Notes: generated from the sequence alone by a model not told the origin. A stretch of 64,000 nt of DNA from DATBVX01 sp963810775 (GCA_963810775.1 CAWEOT010000009.1:1-64000), one strand, 5' to 3'. Positions 44,761 through 54,118 are shown, counted from the stretch's first letter. A program made the numbers and translations.

Positions 44761-46395
44761 GTGGCAGATGCAAGACACAGAGATCCCGCGGTCGATCGCG
44801 ACACGTTGCGCAGGATTCAAGGCGTCGCCCAGAGTGGCAACGTCGCCGGCGCAGCGGATCTGGCCGAAGAGGCACTGGCATCCGGTCTTGAGCATCCTTT
44901 CCTCTTTAACCTGGTCGCGCTTGAACGCGAGAATCGGGGGCAGCTCGATCAGGCCGTCGAACTGCTGCGACGCGCCCTCGAAATCGCGCCCGAAGACATC
45001 GGTTGCCTGCATGCACTCGGCATTCTGCTCAACAGGCTTGAGGCCTCGCAGGAAGCCCTGCGCAATTTCGATGCAGTGATTCGCCTCAATCCGGCCTTCG
45101 CGCCAGCGCATGCCTGTCGCGGAGCCGCGCTCGAGGCGCTCGGTATCCTCGACGTCGCAGAACAATCCTATCGCCGTGCGCTCGAGTTGCAGCCCGGCAA
45201 CCTCGCTGCAAAAGATGGCATGGCCTCACTCTGTAGTCGGCGTGGTGATCACGCGAATGCGCGTCGCTTGGCGGAGGAAGTGCTGCGCCTCGAGCCGAAC
45301 TTTCCCAGCGCGGTGATGCATGTTGCGGCCGCCGATCTGGCGGCAGGCGTCCCGGACAGGGCGGAGGTCGCTATTCGAACGTTGCTTGCCGACCCGCGCC
45401 CATCGCGGGTGGAAAAGTCGCTGGCGCGCAGCGTCCTCGGAGACGCACTCGATGAGCAAGGGCGCTTCGACGAAGCCTTCGAGGCCTATACCGAGTCAAA
45501 TGAGGAACGACGCGCGGTCTACGCAGATCGCTTCGGGAGCGGCGAGAGCGCATTGGAGCACGCCCGATGGTTGAATCGATATTTCGAGCAGGCTGAAGTT
45601 GAGGATTGGAAGCGATCGGAGTCGCCGTCTCGTGCGGGCGGTCATGTGTTTCTGATCGGCTTCCCGCGCTCCGGTACCACACTCCTTGAGCAGGTACTCG
45701 CAAGCCATCCGCAGGTCGACACGCTGGAGGAGAAGGAGACGCTGATCGATGCGGTGCGCGAGTACCTGCGCGAGCCCGAAGGCCTGGATCGTTTGGCGCG
45801 CGCACGGCAATCAGAACTCGAGTCGTTCGGTACGCGGTACTGGCAACGAGTCGCCGAGCATGGTGCACGCATCGAGGGAAAGCTGTTCGTCGACAAGCAT
45901 CCGCTCAATGCGCTCAAGCTGCCGCTGATTGCCCGCCTGTTCCCCGGCGCGCGTGTGCTTTTCGCGGTCCGCGACCCGCGCGATGTGATCTTCAGTTGTT
46001 TCCGGCGCCGCTTTCGCATGAGCAAGCCTTACTACCAGCTGCTGTCCCTACAGGGGGCGGCGGCGTTCTATGACGCAGTGATGCAGCTCACCGTACGGCT
46101 CGAGACTCTGCTGCAAATGCCGACCGCAGAAGTTCGACTCGAATCGGTGATAGCCGACTTCGAAGGCGAGGCGCACCGCATCTGCGAGTTCATCGGCCTC
46201 GAGTGGAGTAGTTCGCTGCGCGACTTTGCAGCACGCAGCCGCGATCGCAGCATTGCCACGCCGAGCGCAGCGCAACTCGCAGGAGGTCTGAGTACAAGCG
46301 GGATTGGCCAATGGCGCCCCTATCGCAAGCACCTGGCGTCGGTGATGCCGCTGCTCGAACCCTGGATGACTCGGTTCGGTTATCGGGCTGACTAA
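44761..46395 (+). CDS. TPR-sulfotransferase
   Basis: A 544-residue protein. Residues 1-230 are TPR repeats (LFNLVALERENRGQLDQAVE, YRRALELQPGNLAAKDGMAS). The C-terminal part is a sulfotransferase: the PAPS 5'-phosphate loop GFPRSGTTLLEQVLASHP near residue 300, the 3'-phosphate site FAVRDPRDVIFSCFRRRF near 400 and the late ESVIADFEGEAHRICEFIG. It should transfer sulfate from PAPS to a tyrosine or glycan; TPR-linked members resemble tyrosylprotein sulfotransferases. GTG 44761 is the first start in frame. Unlike its neighbours it reads without a frame break. It is the third TPR-tethered modifying enzyme of this module. Confidence 0.9.
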   Translation: MADARHRDPAVDRDTLRRIQGVAQSGNVAGAADLAEEALASGLEHPFLFNLVALERENRGQLDQAVELLRRALEIAPEDIGCLHALGILLNRLEASQEALRNFDAVIRLNPAFAPAHACRGAALEALGILDVAEQSYRRALELQPGNLAAKDGMASLCSRRGDHANARRLAEEVLRLEPNFPSAVMHVAAADLAAGVPDRAEVAIRTLLADPRPSRVEKSLARSVLGDALDEQGRFDEAFEAYTESNEERRAVYADRFGSGESALEHARWLNRYFEQAEVEDWKRSESPSRAGGHVFLIGFPRSGTTLLEQVLASHPQVDTLEEKETLIDAVREYLREPEGLDRLARARQSELESFGTRYWQRVAEHGARIEGKLFVDKHPLNALKLPLIARLFPGARVLFAVRDPRDVIFSCFRRRFRMSKPYYQLLSLQGAAAFYDAVMQLTVRLETLLQMPTAEVRLESVIADFEGEAHRICEFIGLEWSSSLRDFAARSRDRSIATPSAAQLAGGLSTSGIGQWRPYRKHLASVMPLLEPWMTRFGYRAD

Positions 46396-46426
46396 CGACT
46401 GGGTGATTGGCGCGTATCGCTTGGGA

Positions 46427-46921
46427 CTACGAGCTCGCGCCGAAAGCCGGGTGGATCACCCGGTCGCCGCTGTGGATACCGAGCCGCTCTGCTTCCCCTC
46501 CCGCGATTTCGATCACCCCGGTGACCATTCCCATCGAAGTGATCGTTGCCAGGGACTCGGGCTGGGCCTTGGGGGCGACGCGAATGACCCGTCCATCGGC
46601 GGACACGAACAACATATCGAGCGAAATGCGGGTGTTCTTCATCCACATGTTGACAGTCTGTGGTTGAGAAAATACGAACAGCATCCCCGTCAGCGGGCGC
46701 AACTCGGTCACGAACATGAGTCCCTGTGCGCGGCGTGACGGTGTATCGGCAACCCACACGGTGAGCTCATGCCGTTTCCCGCCGCTTTGGATTTCCAGTT
46801 GCGACTGGGGAAACGAGCTGAGCGGTTCGTGGTCGGCTTCCTGTGGCGCCGCGATACCTGCCGTGCACACGAATGCTGCAATCCAGGGCAAGACGCGTTC
46901 CGTAAGTCGAAAAAGGCTCAT
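46427..46921 (-). CDS. DUF192 family exported protein
   Basis: A 164-residue protein with an N-terminal signal (RVLPWIAAFVCTAGIAAPQE) and the DUF192 beta-barrel: LTVWVADTPSRRAQGLMFVT, GMLFVFSQPQTVNMWMKNTR, ISLDMLFVSADGRVIRV, GVIEIAGGEAERLGI. The RxxGLM and MWMKNT motifs are diagnostic. Function of the family is unknown. Its ATG overlaps the stop of the upstream gene by 4 bp. Confidence 0.93.
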   Translation of the reverse strand: MSLFRLTERVLPWIAAFVCTAGIAAPQEADHEPLSSFPQSQLEIQSGGKRHELTVWVADTPSRRAQGLMFVTELRPLTGMLFVFSQPQTVNMWMKNTRISLDMLFVSADGRVIRVAPKAQPESLATITSMGMVTGVIEIAGGEAERLGIHSGDRVIHPAFGASS

Positions 46922-47544
46922 GTGCTATGGGCTTCGCTATTGGAGGGATCGACACCCGTGTAGATGACCTGGCCTGCAAAGTCAAAGGTGCTCATCAGCA
47001 CGCTGGCATCGCCACCGACCGCGTGAGCGGGCTGCATACAGAACCCGCGACCACTCACCCGGTAGGTGCGGGATTCTTCGCGCCAGGGCGTGATCAACTG
47101 CTGTTTGAGGTCATCTATCGTGCACTTGTCATCGCCCAACGTGCCGTAAATGCGCGCACGACCTTCTTCGATGATCGTGATATTCGCCGGCAGCACCCGA
47201 CCCGAGCTGCTCTCGCTCAGGCCGGCAATCCCGAGCACGATTACGAGGCGCTGCTCGCCATCCTCGAGCGTGCGGCTGAAGCTCAGACGCACGCCGTTCC
47301 CGTCAGGACGGGGCATCCCTTCGCATTGCGTGCCGGCATTATCCCAGTCGAGTTTGAGCTCGAGCGCACCGTCGAGGCGGGCGCGCAGAAAACCATCCCC
47401 GGACGCCAGGCATTCTGCGGTTGCGGTCTTCGCGGCCGGAGCATCCTGAAGCAGCGGCTTGGCCGTGGCGCGGTACCGCGCGATGAGAAATGCGACGGCA
47501 ACCACCACGAGCAGGCTGCCGATGATCGCGAGCGTGCGTTTCAA
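46918..47544 (-). CDS. Membrane-anchored protein of unknown function
   Basis: A 208-residue protein with an N-terminal anchor (LAIIGSLLVVVAVAFLIARY). The exported part has paired cysteines (ATAECLASGDG, GTQCEGMPRPDG, DDKCTIDDLKQ, RGFCMQPAHA), consistent with disulfides, and beta-rich stretches (NGVRLSFSRTLEDGEQRLVI). GVDPSNSEAHST ends it. Gene context with DUF192 (4-bp overlap) suggests a shared process. No family recognised. Confidence 0.7.
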   Translation of the reverse strand: MKRTLAIIGSLLVVVAVAFLIARYRATAKPLLQDAPAAKTATAECLASGDGFLRARLDGALELKLDWDNAGTQCEGMPRPDGNGVRLSFSRTLEDGEQRLVIVLGIAGLSESSSGRVLPANITIIEEGRARIYGTLGDDKCTIDDLKQQLITPWREESRTYRVSGRGFCMQPAHAVGGDASVLMSTFDFAGQVIYTGVDPSNSEAHST

Positions 47545-47575
47545 TCCCAGTCCTGAAGCTGCGCCGTAGATGGCG

Positions 47576-48478
47576 CTAGCTTACCGGACGCACCAGCAAA
47601 GCTCTGGCCAGGTGTCCATGCATGCTGCCGATCGCCTTGGCCAGGTGCAGCACGAGCGTGAGCAGGACGACGCCGATCGCGATGACAAGGGGAGTGGACC
47701 AGGGTTCGAATCCCTCGGCCTGCACGTCCCCCGTTATCTGAATGACGCCGGCAAGATGCAAGAGCCAGAAGATGGGGCCGACGATCAATCCGAGGCTGAT
47801 CGCGAGTCCGGCAGTGGCGATCGTGAAATAGGCGATGCCAAGGGGAAGCTTGAGAATCATGTAGAAAAGCGCCGTCCAGGTGTGACGATCCTTCAGTATT
47901 CCGACCACGCGCTCGTACCAAGGTGCCGTGGTCGAGGCATGTGCTGGACGTCGCGGCATGCGCGTACCCGTCAGCCCTTCGACCATGCGACCCTCCGCCA
48001 TCGAAAGCGCTCGCACCAGGCCGAGGAACAGCAGAAAGAACGGGAAGCCGATGATCAGGATCATCGTGCCCGCAGAAATGGCCAGCCCGGTTACCGCCAC
48101 CGTGAAGTAAACAATGCCCGTTACCAGCGACAGCAACATGAAGAAAAGCGACGTGTACGCACGCCAATCGGTGTACACGCTGAAGAACTTGCCCAGTGCG
48201 CCTCGCGAAGCACGGCGCGGCGGCGTGGCCAGGGCCGCGCGTACCGTGGCCTCAGTGGTGCGATACGCATCGGCGACTTCCTCGGGCGCGCCATACGTAC
48301 TCGCAATCAGCTCGAGAACGTCCGCTTCCGATTTGCCCGGATGCTGCGCAACCTCGGCGCGCAAGTACTCCTCGGCATCGTAGAGGGCATCTTGTTGCAA
48401 GGCCGGATCCTCGCCGGCGAGAGCGGCCTTCAGTTGCTCGAGATATTGCTCGACGGAGCGCGGTGCGGAGCGGGACAT
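47576..48478 (-). CDS. HAAS/DUF1700-type signalling membrane protein
   Basis: A 300-residue protein. Residues 1-90 form a helical HAAS-like domain (YLEQLKAALAGEDPALQQDA, GAPEEVADAYRTT). Two hydrophobic repeats follow, each with paired helices (FFMLLSLVTGIVYFTVAVTG, FYMILKLPLGIAYFTIATAG), the duplicated pattern of the 'putative sensor' domain. Such proteins are nearly always encoded next to PadR regulators, as here (16 bp), and are thought to relay envelope stress. The duplication between the two halves is obvious. Confidence 0.85.
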   Translation of the reverse strand: MSRSAPRSVEQYLEQLKAALAGEDPALQQDALYDAEEYLRAEVAQHPGKSEADVLELIASTYGAPEEVADAYRTTEATVRAALATPPRRASRGALGKFFSVYTDWRAYTSLFFMLLSLVTGIVYFTVAVTGLAISAGTMILIIGFPFFLLFLGLVRALSMAEGRMVEGLTGTRMPRRPAHASTTAPWYERVVGILKDRHTWTALFYMILKLPLGIAYFTIATAGLAISLGLIVGPIFWLLHLAGVIQITGDVQAEGFEPWSTPLVIAIGVVLLTLVLHLAKAIGSMHGHLARALLVRPVS

Positions 48479-48494
48479 CTTGAAGATCTCCTGA

Positions 48495-48905
48495 TCAGTC
48501 GGTTGGGCCGCTGCTGGGAGCGGGCCGCGTAAAGAGGTCGACGAAGTCGCGCGTCTGCTGCCAGATCCCCAGCCATTGCTGGAGAACCGCGCGACCTTGC
48601 TCGGTGATGCGGTAATAGCGGCGCGGCGGACCCGCGTAGGACGGAACGACGCGACTGGCGAGCAGTCCGCTGGCGCTCATGTTCCGAAGGACGGGATACA
48701 GCGCGCCTTGCTTGACAACATTGAGCCCGGGTGCGACGGCCTGGAGCTGCTTGGCGATCTGATAGCCGTACAGGTCTTCATTGGCCCGATCGAGAACCGA
48801 AAGCAATACAAGAGCGATCAGCCCGGCATTCAGCTCGCGCTGAAACTTCTTTTCCGCGGATTCGAGGCCGGCTTCGGAGTCGCTTTGTTGCTCTTCTAAT
48901 GCCAT
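48495..48905 (-). CDS. PadR family transcriptional regulator
   Basis: A 136-residue winged-helix regulator. An acidic 25-residue head precedes the domain LIALVLLSVLDRANEDLYGY, QIAKQLQAVAPGLNVVKQGA, LYPVLRNMSASGLLASRVVP, GPPRRYYRITEQGRAVLQQW, which has the PadR GxLYPxLxxLexxGLI pattern. It lies upstream of the HAAS sensor gene in the same operon. A palindrome lies inside its own promoter (48947-48974), which suggests autorepression. Confidence 0.92.
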   Translation of the reverse strand: MALEEQQSDSEAGLESAEKKFQRELNAGLIALVLLSVLDRANEDLYGYQIAKQLQAVAPGLNVVKQGALYPVLRNMSASGLLASRVVPSYAGPPRRYYRITEQGRAVLQQWLGIWQQTRDFVDLFTRPAPSSGPTD

Positions 48906-48946
48906 GCAAGGCGCACGATCATTCGATTACCTACGGTGGGCAGTAG

Positions 48947-48974
48947 TTAATACTATTCACTGAATACTAGTCAA
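48947..48974 (-). promoter_or_regulatory. padR promoter with operator palindrome in the spacer
   Basis: On the minus strand, TTGACT (48974-48969) and TATTAA (48952-48947) are 16 bases apart. The spacer holds TATTCACTGAATA (48954-48966), a perfect 13-base palindrome around a central C. Two direct copies of AATACTA (48949-48955 and 48963-48969) frame it. A repressor bound here would block RNA polymerase, consistent with PadR autorepression. Confidence 0.55.
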
Positions 48975-49012
48975 GAAAAATTTAGCCACTCAAGACGTTA
49001 AGAATGAGAGCT

Positions 49013-49042
49013 TTCTGATCGCTCTGAAACCGATGCTAGACT
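49013..49042 (+). promoter_or_regulatory. Weak candidate promoter for the glucan phosphorylase
   Basis: TTCTGA (49013-49018), 18 bases, then TAGACT (49037-49042), 36 bp before the phosphorylase ATG. The -35 is poor. It is the best match I found in the region. Confidence 0.25.
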
Positions 49043-49078
49043 CCGGTGCCTTTTCTCACTCGGCCAATCCTTAGCTGA

Positions 49079-51679
49079 ATGAACTCCACGCGTTTCGTTT
49101 TCGAAGTAAACCCCGCGCTTCCCACTGCCCTTGCTCGTCTTGCCGAGCTCGCCAGCAACCTCAGGTTCTCCTGGCACCGACCGACGCGGGCGCTGTTTTC
49201 GTCACTCGATCAGAACTTGTGGCGGGAGGTGGGTGGCAATCCGCGTGTGTTCCTGCGCTGCGTTGATCAGGCTTTGCTCAATCGTGCAGCCACCGATGTC
49301 GCTTACCTCGAGCGCTACGGAAAGGTACTGGCAGGTTTCGACACCTACCTCAACGAGGTTCCGCCGCACGAGAGCCAGGCGAGCCAGGGCACGGGACTCG
49401 TGGCGTATTTCTGCGCCGAATACGGCTTTCACGAGAGCTTCCAGATCTACTCGGGCGGCCTGGGCGTGCTCGCCGGAGATCACTGCAAGACCGCAAGTGA
49501 TCTCGCGTTGCCATTCGTGGCCGTGGGCCTGCTCTACACCGAAGGCTACTTCACGCAGACGATCGACAAGGAGGGCAACCAGGTTGCGCACTACCGCGAG
49601 CACGGTCGCGCCGATCTGCCGGTGGAGCCAGCGCTCGATCGCGCGGGCAAGGAAGTGCGGATCCTCTGTCGGCTGGCGGGCCGCGATGTGCACGTGCGCG
49701 TCTGGCACGCGAAGGTCGGGCGCGTCTCCGTCTATCTGCTGGACACGAATCTGGCCGAGAACGCGCCCTCTGATCGGGAGATAACGCACAAGCTCTACGG
49801 CGGCGATGAGAACGTACGCATCCAGCAGGAGATCGTGCTCGGCATTGGCGGCACCAGGGCCTTGCGTGCTCTGGGGCTCGGACCATCAGTGTGGCACATC
49901 AACGAAGGACACGCGGCATTCCTCATCGTCGAGCTGATCCGCGAAAAAGTCGCGCGCGGACTCGATTTCGCCAGTGCACGCGAGGCCGTGGCAGCAGGGT
50001 GCGTCTTCACCACGCACACACCGGTCGCGGCCGGTCACGACGTATTCAGCCCGGAGCTGGTGCTCGGACATTTGGGCGAGCTGGTTATGGAACTGAAGAT
50101 CGACGCGGAAACCTTCCTGCGTCTGGGGCGCCCACCGCAGGGCGGCAATCACTTCAATATGACGCGTCTTGCGCTCAACGGCTCGCGTCATCACAACGGC
50201 GTCAGCCGCATTCACGGCGGCGTGTCCGCTCGTATCGTTGCTGATAATTGGCCCGAGGTGCCTCCGGAAGACAATCCGATCGGCTACATCACCAACGGCG
50301 TGCATCTGCCGACGTTCCTGTTCCAACCGTGGGCGGATTTCTTTGACCGATCGCTGGGGCAGACCTGGCGCGCACGACTGAACGAGGAGGCGTTCTGGCA
50401 GCGGCTGCACGAGACCGCCGATGAATCGTTCTGGGAAGTGCGGCAGGCCGTCAAAGTCGAGGTGCTGCAGGGATTGCGCGCACGATTACAGGTGCAATGC
50501 GCGCATAACAACATCAGCGATGCGCACTACCAGCGCCTGACCCGCTTTCTCAATCCGGCCAACCCCAACGTCCTGACCATCGGCTTTGCACGCCGCTTCG
50601 CGACCTACAAGCGCGCCACGCTTCTCTTCAACGACCTCGCACGCCTCGCTGCCATCGTGGGCAATCCCGAGCGGCCGGTCATCTTCGTCTTTGCCGGCAA
50701 ATCGCATCCAGCCGATGAGCCGGCACGCAAGCTCCTGCGTGACGTCAACACCATCAGCATGAGCGCAGATTTCTTCGGGCGCGTGATTTTCGTCGAGGAC
50801 TACGACATGGCACTCGCGCGCCTGCTGGTCGCTGGGGTCGATGTGTGGCTCAACAACCCGATCTCACCGCTCGAGGCGAGTGGGACTTCCGGCATCAAGG
50901 CCGCGATCAATGGCACGCTCAATCTCAGTGTGCTCGACGGCTGGTGGGCGGAGGGGTTCGACGGTGAGAACGGTTGGGCGGTCATATCCGCCGACAGCGG
51001 CAACGAGCAGGAGCGTGATCGTGAGGATGCGCAGACGCTCTACGAGCTGCTCGAAGATGAGGTGATTCCTCTCTACTACGCGCGCAACGAACAGGGCTTT
51101 TCACCGGGATGGGTCGCGAAATCCAAGCGCTCGATGGCCACCATTATTCCGCACTTCAACATGCGCCCGGTGCTCGAGAACTACGTCGCCGGGCTCTATC
51201 GACCCGCGGCACGATGCGCGCAGGCCCTGTCCGGCAATGAGTTCAGGGGCGCGCAGTTGCTGGCGACATGGAAAGAGAAAGTACAGCGCGCATGGGGCCG
51301 CGTCGGATTGCGGCATCTCGACCCGGTGCCCCCTCGACTCGACTACGGCGGCCGCCTGCAGACTCGTGTCGCCGCCTTTCTCAACGGCCTGGATCCGGGC
51401 GACGTGCGCGTCGAGCTGGTATTGCGGCGGGAACTGCCCGACGGAGGCGGGGACCCGCCTCCCTATACGTCGTTTGCTGCCAATGGGGCGGGCACGATCC
51501 CCGGAATCGTGCGTGAGCCTTTCACTCCAACCAGTGAACGCGACAGTGACGGCTCGCACGTGTTCCGCGTGGACTGCGCGCCGCCATGGTGCGGGCGAAT
51601 GAGCGCACAAGTGCGCATCGTTCCGCATCACGATCTGCTGTCACATCCGTACGAGATGGGTCTGATGAAGTGGATGTGA
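49079..51679 (+). CDS. glgP: Alpha-glucan (glycogen) phosphorylase, GT35
   Basis: An 866-residue phosphorylase of the shorter 'alpha-glucan family' type with a DUF3417 N-domain (LAELASNLRFSWHRPTRALF). It releases glucose-1-phosphate from glycogen or maltodextrin. Visible motifs: AYFCAEYGFHESFQIYSGGL, HINEGHAAFLIVEL, TTHTPVAAGHDVFSPELV, RFATYKRATLLFNDLARL and the PLP-lysine loop LEASGTSGIKAAINGTLNLS, with K in GIK. Residues about 720-866 form an extra C-terminal region seen in this subtype. It is convergent with glgB, 3 bp apart, and begins the glucan locus. Confidence 0.93.
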   Translation: MNSTRFVFEVNPALPTALARLAELASNLRFSWHRPTRALFSSLDQNLWREVGGNPRVFLRCVDQALLNRAATDVAYLERYGKVLAGFDTYLNEVPPHESQASQGTGLVAYFCAEYGFHESFQIYSGGLGVLAGDHCKTASDLALPFVAVGLLYTEGYFTQTIDKEGNQVAHYREHGRADLPVEPALDRAGKEVRILCRLAGRDVHVRVWHAKVGRVSVYLLDTNLAENAPSDREITHKLYGGDENVRIQQEIVLGIGGTRALRALGLGPSVWHINEGHAAFLIVELIREKVARGLDFASAREAVAAGCVFTTHTPVAAGHDVFSPELVLGHLGELVMELKIDAETFLRLGRPPQGGNHFNMTRLALNGSRHHNGVSRIHGGVSARIVADNWPEVPPEDNPIGYITNGVHLPTFLFQPWADFFDRSLGQTWRARLNEEAFWQRLHETADESFWEVRQAVKVEVLQGLRARLQVQCAHNNISDAHYQRLTRFLNPANPNVLTIGFARRFATYKRATLLFNDLARLAAIVGNPERPVIFVFAGKSHPADEPARKLLRDVNTISMSADFFGRVIFVEDYDMALARLLVAGVDVWLNNPISPLEASGTSGIKAAINGTLNLSVLDGWWAEGFDGENGWAVISADSGNEQERDREDAQTLYELLEDEVIPLYYARNEQGFSPGWVAKSKRSMATIIPHFNMRPVLENYVAGLYRPAARCAQALSGNEFRGAQLLATWKEKVQRAWGRVGLRHLDPVPPRLDYGGRLQTRVAAFLNGLDPGDVRVELVLRRELPDGGGDPPPYTSFAANGAGTIPGIVREPFTPTSERDSDGSHVFRVDCAPPWCGRMSAQVRIVPHHDLLSHPYEMGLMKWM

Positions 51680-51682
51680 CAT

Positions 51683-53888
51683 CTAGCGCGTATCGAGCCT
51701 GAGAATCACACCCGCGAGCGGCGGCACCGTGATTTCCAGGGAGCAGGGAAGCTGATGGAGCGGCGCCGCGCGCGCCTCGAGTGGCAAAGGGTTGCCCAGA
51801 TTGCTGCCACCGTAGTATTGCGAGTCGGAATTGAAGATTTCCCGATAAATGCCCATCCGAGGAACGCCGATGTGATGCCGTGGCCGCGGCACCGGCGTGA
51901 AGTTGAGCACCACCACGATGGTTTCCTCGTCCGAAAACCGCAGGTAGCTCAGCAATGAGTGAGCACGATCCTCGCAATCGATCCAGCGGAAACCGCGCGG
52001 CTCGAATTCGAAGCGTGACAACGCTGGGTGCTCGCGATACAGGCGATTGAGATCGCCGACCAGGCGGCGCATGCCGGCGCGCGCCGGCTCCTCGGCCAGG
52101 TACCATGGCAGTGCCACGCGAAAGTTCCACTCCGTCGGTTGCGCAAACTCTCCGCCCATGAAGAGCAGTTTCTTGCCGGGATAGGTCCATTGGTACGCAT
52201 AAAGCAGGCGCAGGTTCGCGAAGCGCTGCCATTCATCGCCCGGCATGCGTCCCAGCAACGAATGCTTGAGGTGGACAACTTCGTCGTGCGAGAAGGGCAG
52301 CACGAAGTTCTCGGTGTACGCGTACATCATGCCGAAAGTGAGCTCGTTGATGATGGTGTGAGCGATGCACCGGATCGTGCGATATGTAGTCGAGGGTGTC
52401 GTGCATCCAGCCCATGTTCCACTTCATGCTGAAGCCGAGCCCACCGCTCGAGGCGGGGCGGCTCACCATCGGCCAGTCGGTGGATTCTTCCGCGAGCGTG
52501 ACGGTGCCGGGGAATTCGAGGTGCGTCACGCTGTTGAGCTCGCGTATTAACTCAATCGCTTCGAGATTCTGGTTGCCGCCGTCGCGATTCGGCACCCAAT
52601 CTTCGCCTTTGCGGCTGTAGTCGAGGTACAGCATCGAGGCGACCGCATCGACCCTGAGGCCGTCGATATGAAAGTCCTCGAGCCAGCAGCAGGCGCTCGA
52701 GATCAGGAAGCTGCGCACCTCGTGGCGGTCGTAGTTGAACACCAGCGTCCCCCACTCGCGATGCTCCGCCTTACGCGGATCCGCGTATTCGTACACAGGG
52801 CTCCCATCGAATCGGGCGAGAGCGTGTGCATCGCGCGGGAAATGGGCCGGGACCCAGTCCAGGATGACACCGACCCCGGCGCGGTGGCAGCGATCCACGA
52901 ACTGTCGAAGGCCCTCAGGATCGCCATGCCGGCTGGTGGGCGCGAAATATCCGGTTGCCTGGTATCCCCAGGAATCATCGAGCGGATGCTCGCTGATCGG
53001 CAACAACTCGATGTGGGTGAATCCGAGACCCTGTACATATGGAATCAGGCGCTCGGCAAGCTCCGCATAGCCCAGGAACTCCCCGTCAGCCCTGCGTTGC
53101 CACGAGCCGAGGTGCACTTCGTAGATCGACATCGGCGCATGCAACCAGCCGCTTCCGGCTCGCGCTGCCATCCATTCATGGTCCTGCCACGCGTGTGCCG
53201 GCGGAGGAGTAACAATCGCCGCCGTGGCGGGTCGCCGCTCGAATTGCCGCCCGTACGGGTCGGTCTTGAGGTGAATGGTGCCGTTGTCGCGATTGCGGAT
53301 TTCGAACTTGTAAAGAGTTCCAGGCCCGATGCCGGGAATGAACAGCTCCCACACGCCGCTCGACCCGCGCACCCTCATCGGGTGACGGCGACCGTCCCAC
53401 AGATTGAAAGTCCCTACGACACTGACCCGCTCCGCGTTGGGGGCCCACACTGCGAACTGCACGCCGCCGATGCCGTCAACGGCACGGGCATGAGCGCCGA
53501 GAAATTGATGCGCGCGCCGATGTACGCCGCTGTTGAACGCACTCAAAGTGCCTTCGTCGATGAGCGGCGCGAAGGCGTAGGGGTCAGCGACTTCGAATAC
53601 GCCACCCGCATCGTCCTGCCACGAGATCGTGTAATGCGCCGGTAACGTTCCAGGCGTTCCGTACCAGTAGAAGAAGTCGCTCGAACCGTGCCGCTGCAAC
53701 TCGTGGCTGCGGCTGGCGCGCACCTGGTGCGTGGCCGGCAGGTAGACGATGAGCACTTCCTGGCCGACCCATTCGTGTCGTCCCAGGATGGAGTGTGGAT
53801 CGTGGTGCCGGGCGTCGCGGATGCGCTCGAAGTCGCGCTCCAGGCTCGCGAGCAGCTCACGCATCTCGCGCTGGCGTGTTGCAGTCAT
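51683..53888 (-). pseudogene. glgB: 1,4-alpha-glucan branching enzyme, one apparent frameshift
   Basis: From ATG 53888: N-terminal CBM48 (DPHSILGRHEWVGQEVLIVY), a second beta domain (GTFNLWDGRRHPMRVRGSSG), then the GH13 barrel with YEVHLGSWQRRADGEFLGYA, DWVPAHFPRDAHALARFDG, DGLRVDAVASMLYLDYSRKG (nucleophile Asp) and GTVTLAEESTDWPMV (acid/base Glu). The frame breaks after HDPVHRS near 52360 and resumes one base off as ELTFGMMYAYTENFVLPFSH, with the third acid in SHDEVVH, through the C-domain to 51683. Joined length is about 735, normal for GlgB. It creates alpha-1,6 branches. It is divergent from glgC across a palindromic element. Confidence 0.88.
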
Positions 53889-53907
53889 CGGCTTCAAAGG
53901 TAACATA

Positions 53908-54084
53908 GGAGCCTGTCTGACCATTCCGCGTGAGCCGCGTTGCGATAAGCAGGCGATGGCTGCTAGGCGCGAGGTGCAGGCCATGGTTGATTCCATGGCC
54001 AAGACTCGCAACGACGCAGACGCGCCTGATCATCGCAACCCGTAGGGACCGGGCGCGGCCACGCGGAATGGTCAGACAGGCTCC
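53908..54084. repeat. 177-bp palindromic element filling the glgB-glgC intergenic region
   Basis: The ends are a perfect 25-bp inverted repeat: 53908-53932 (GGAGCCTGTCTGACCATTCC plus GCGTG) and 54060-54084; the stem extends about six pairs further with one bulged A. Inside, further complementary pairs are nested in order: GTTGCGAT/ATCGCAAC (53939, 54032), CAGGCG/CGCCTG (53950, 54023), GCGAG/CTCGC (53969, 54005) and a central hairpin GGCCATGG-ttgatt-CCATGGCC (53979-54000). The whole element can fold into one long hairpin. It starts 20 bp from the glgB ATG and ends 35 bp from the glgC ATG, so both promoters must be within it or overlap it. No target duplication seen. Confidence 0.85.
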
Positions 54085-54118
54085 CACCTCGCAATCTCGC
54101 CGGAGCGCAACTCGCCTC

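Noticed and set aside
53930..54118. N-terminal extensions of glgB and glgC across the palindrome
   Set aside because: Both readings translate the palindromic repeat; normal family N-termini begin at 53888 and 54119.
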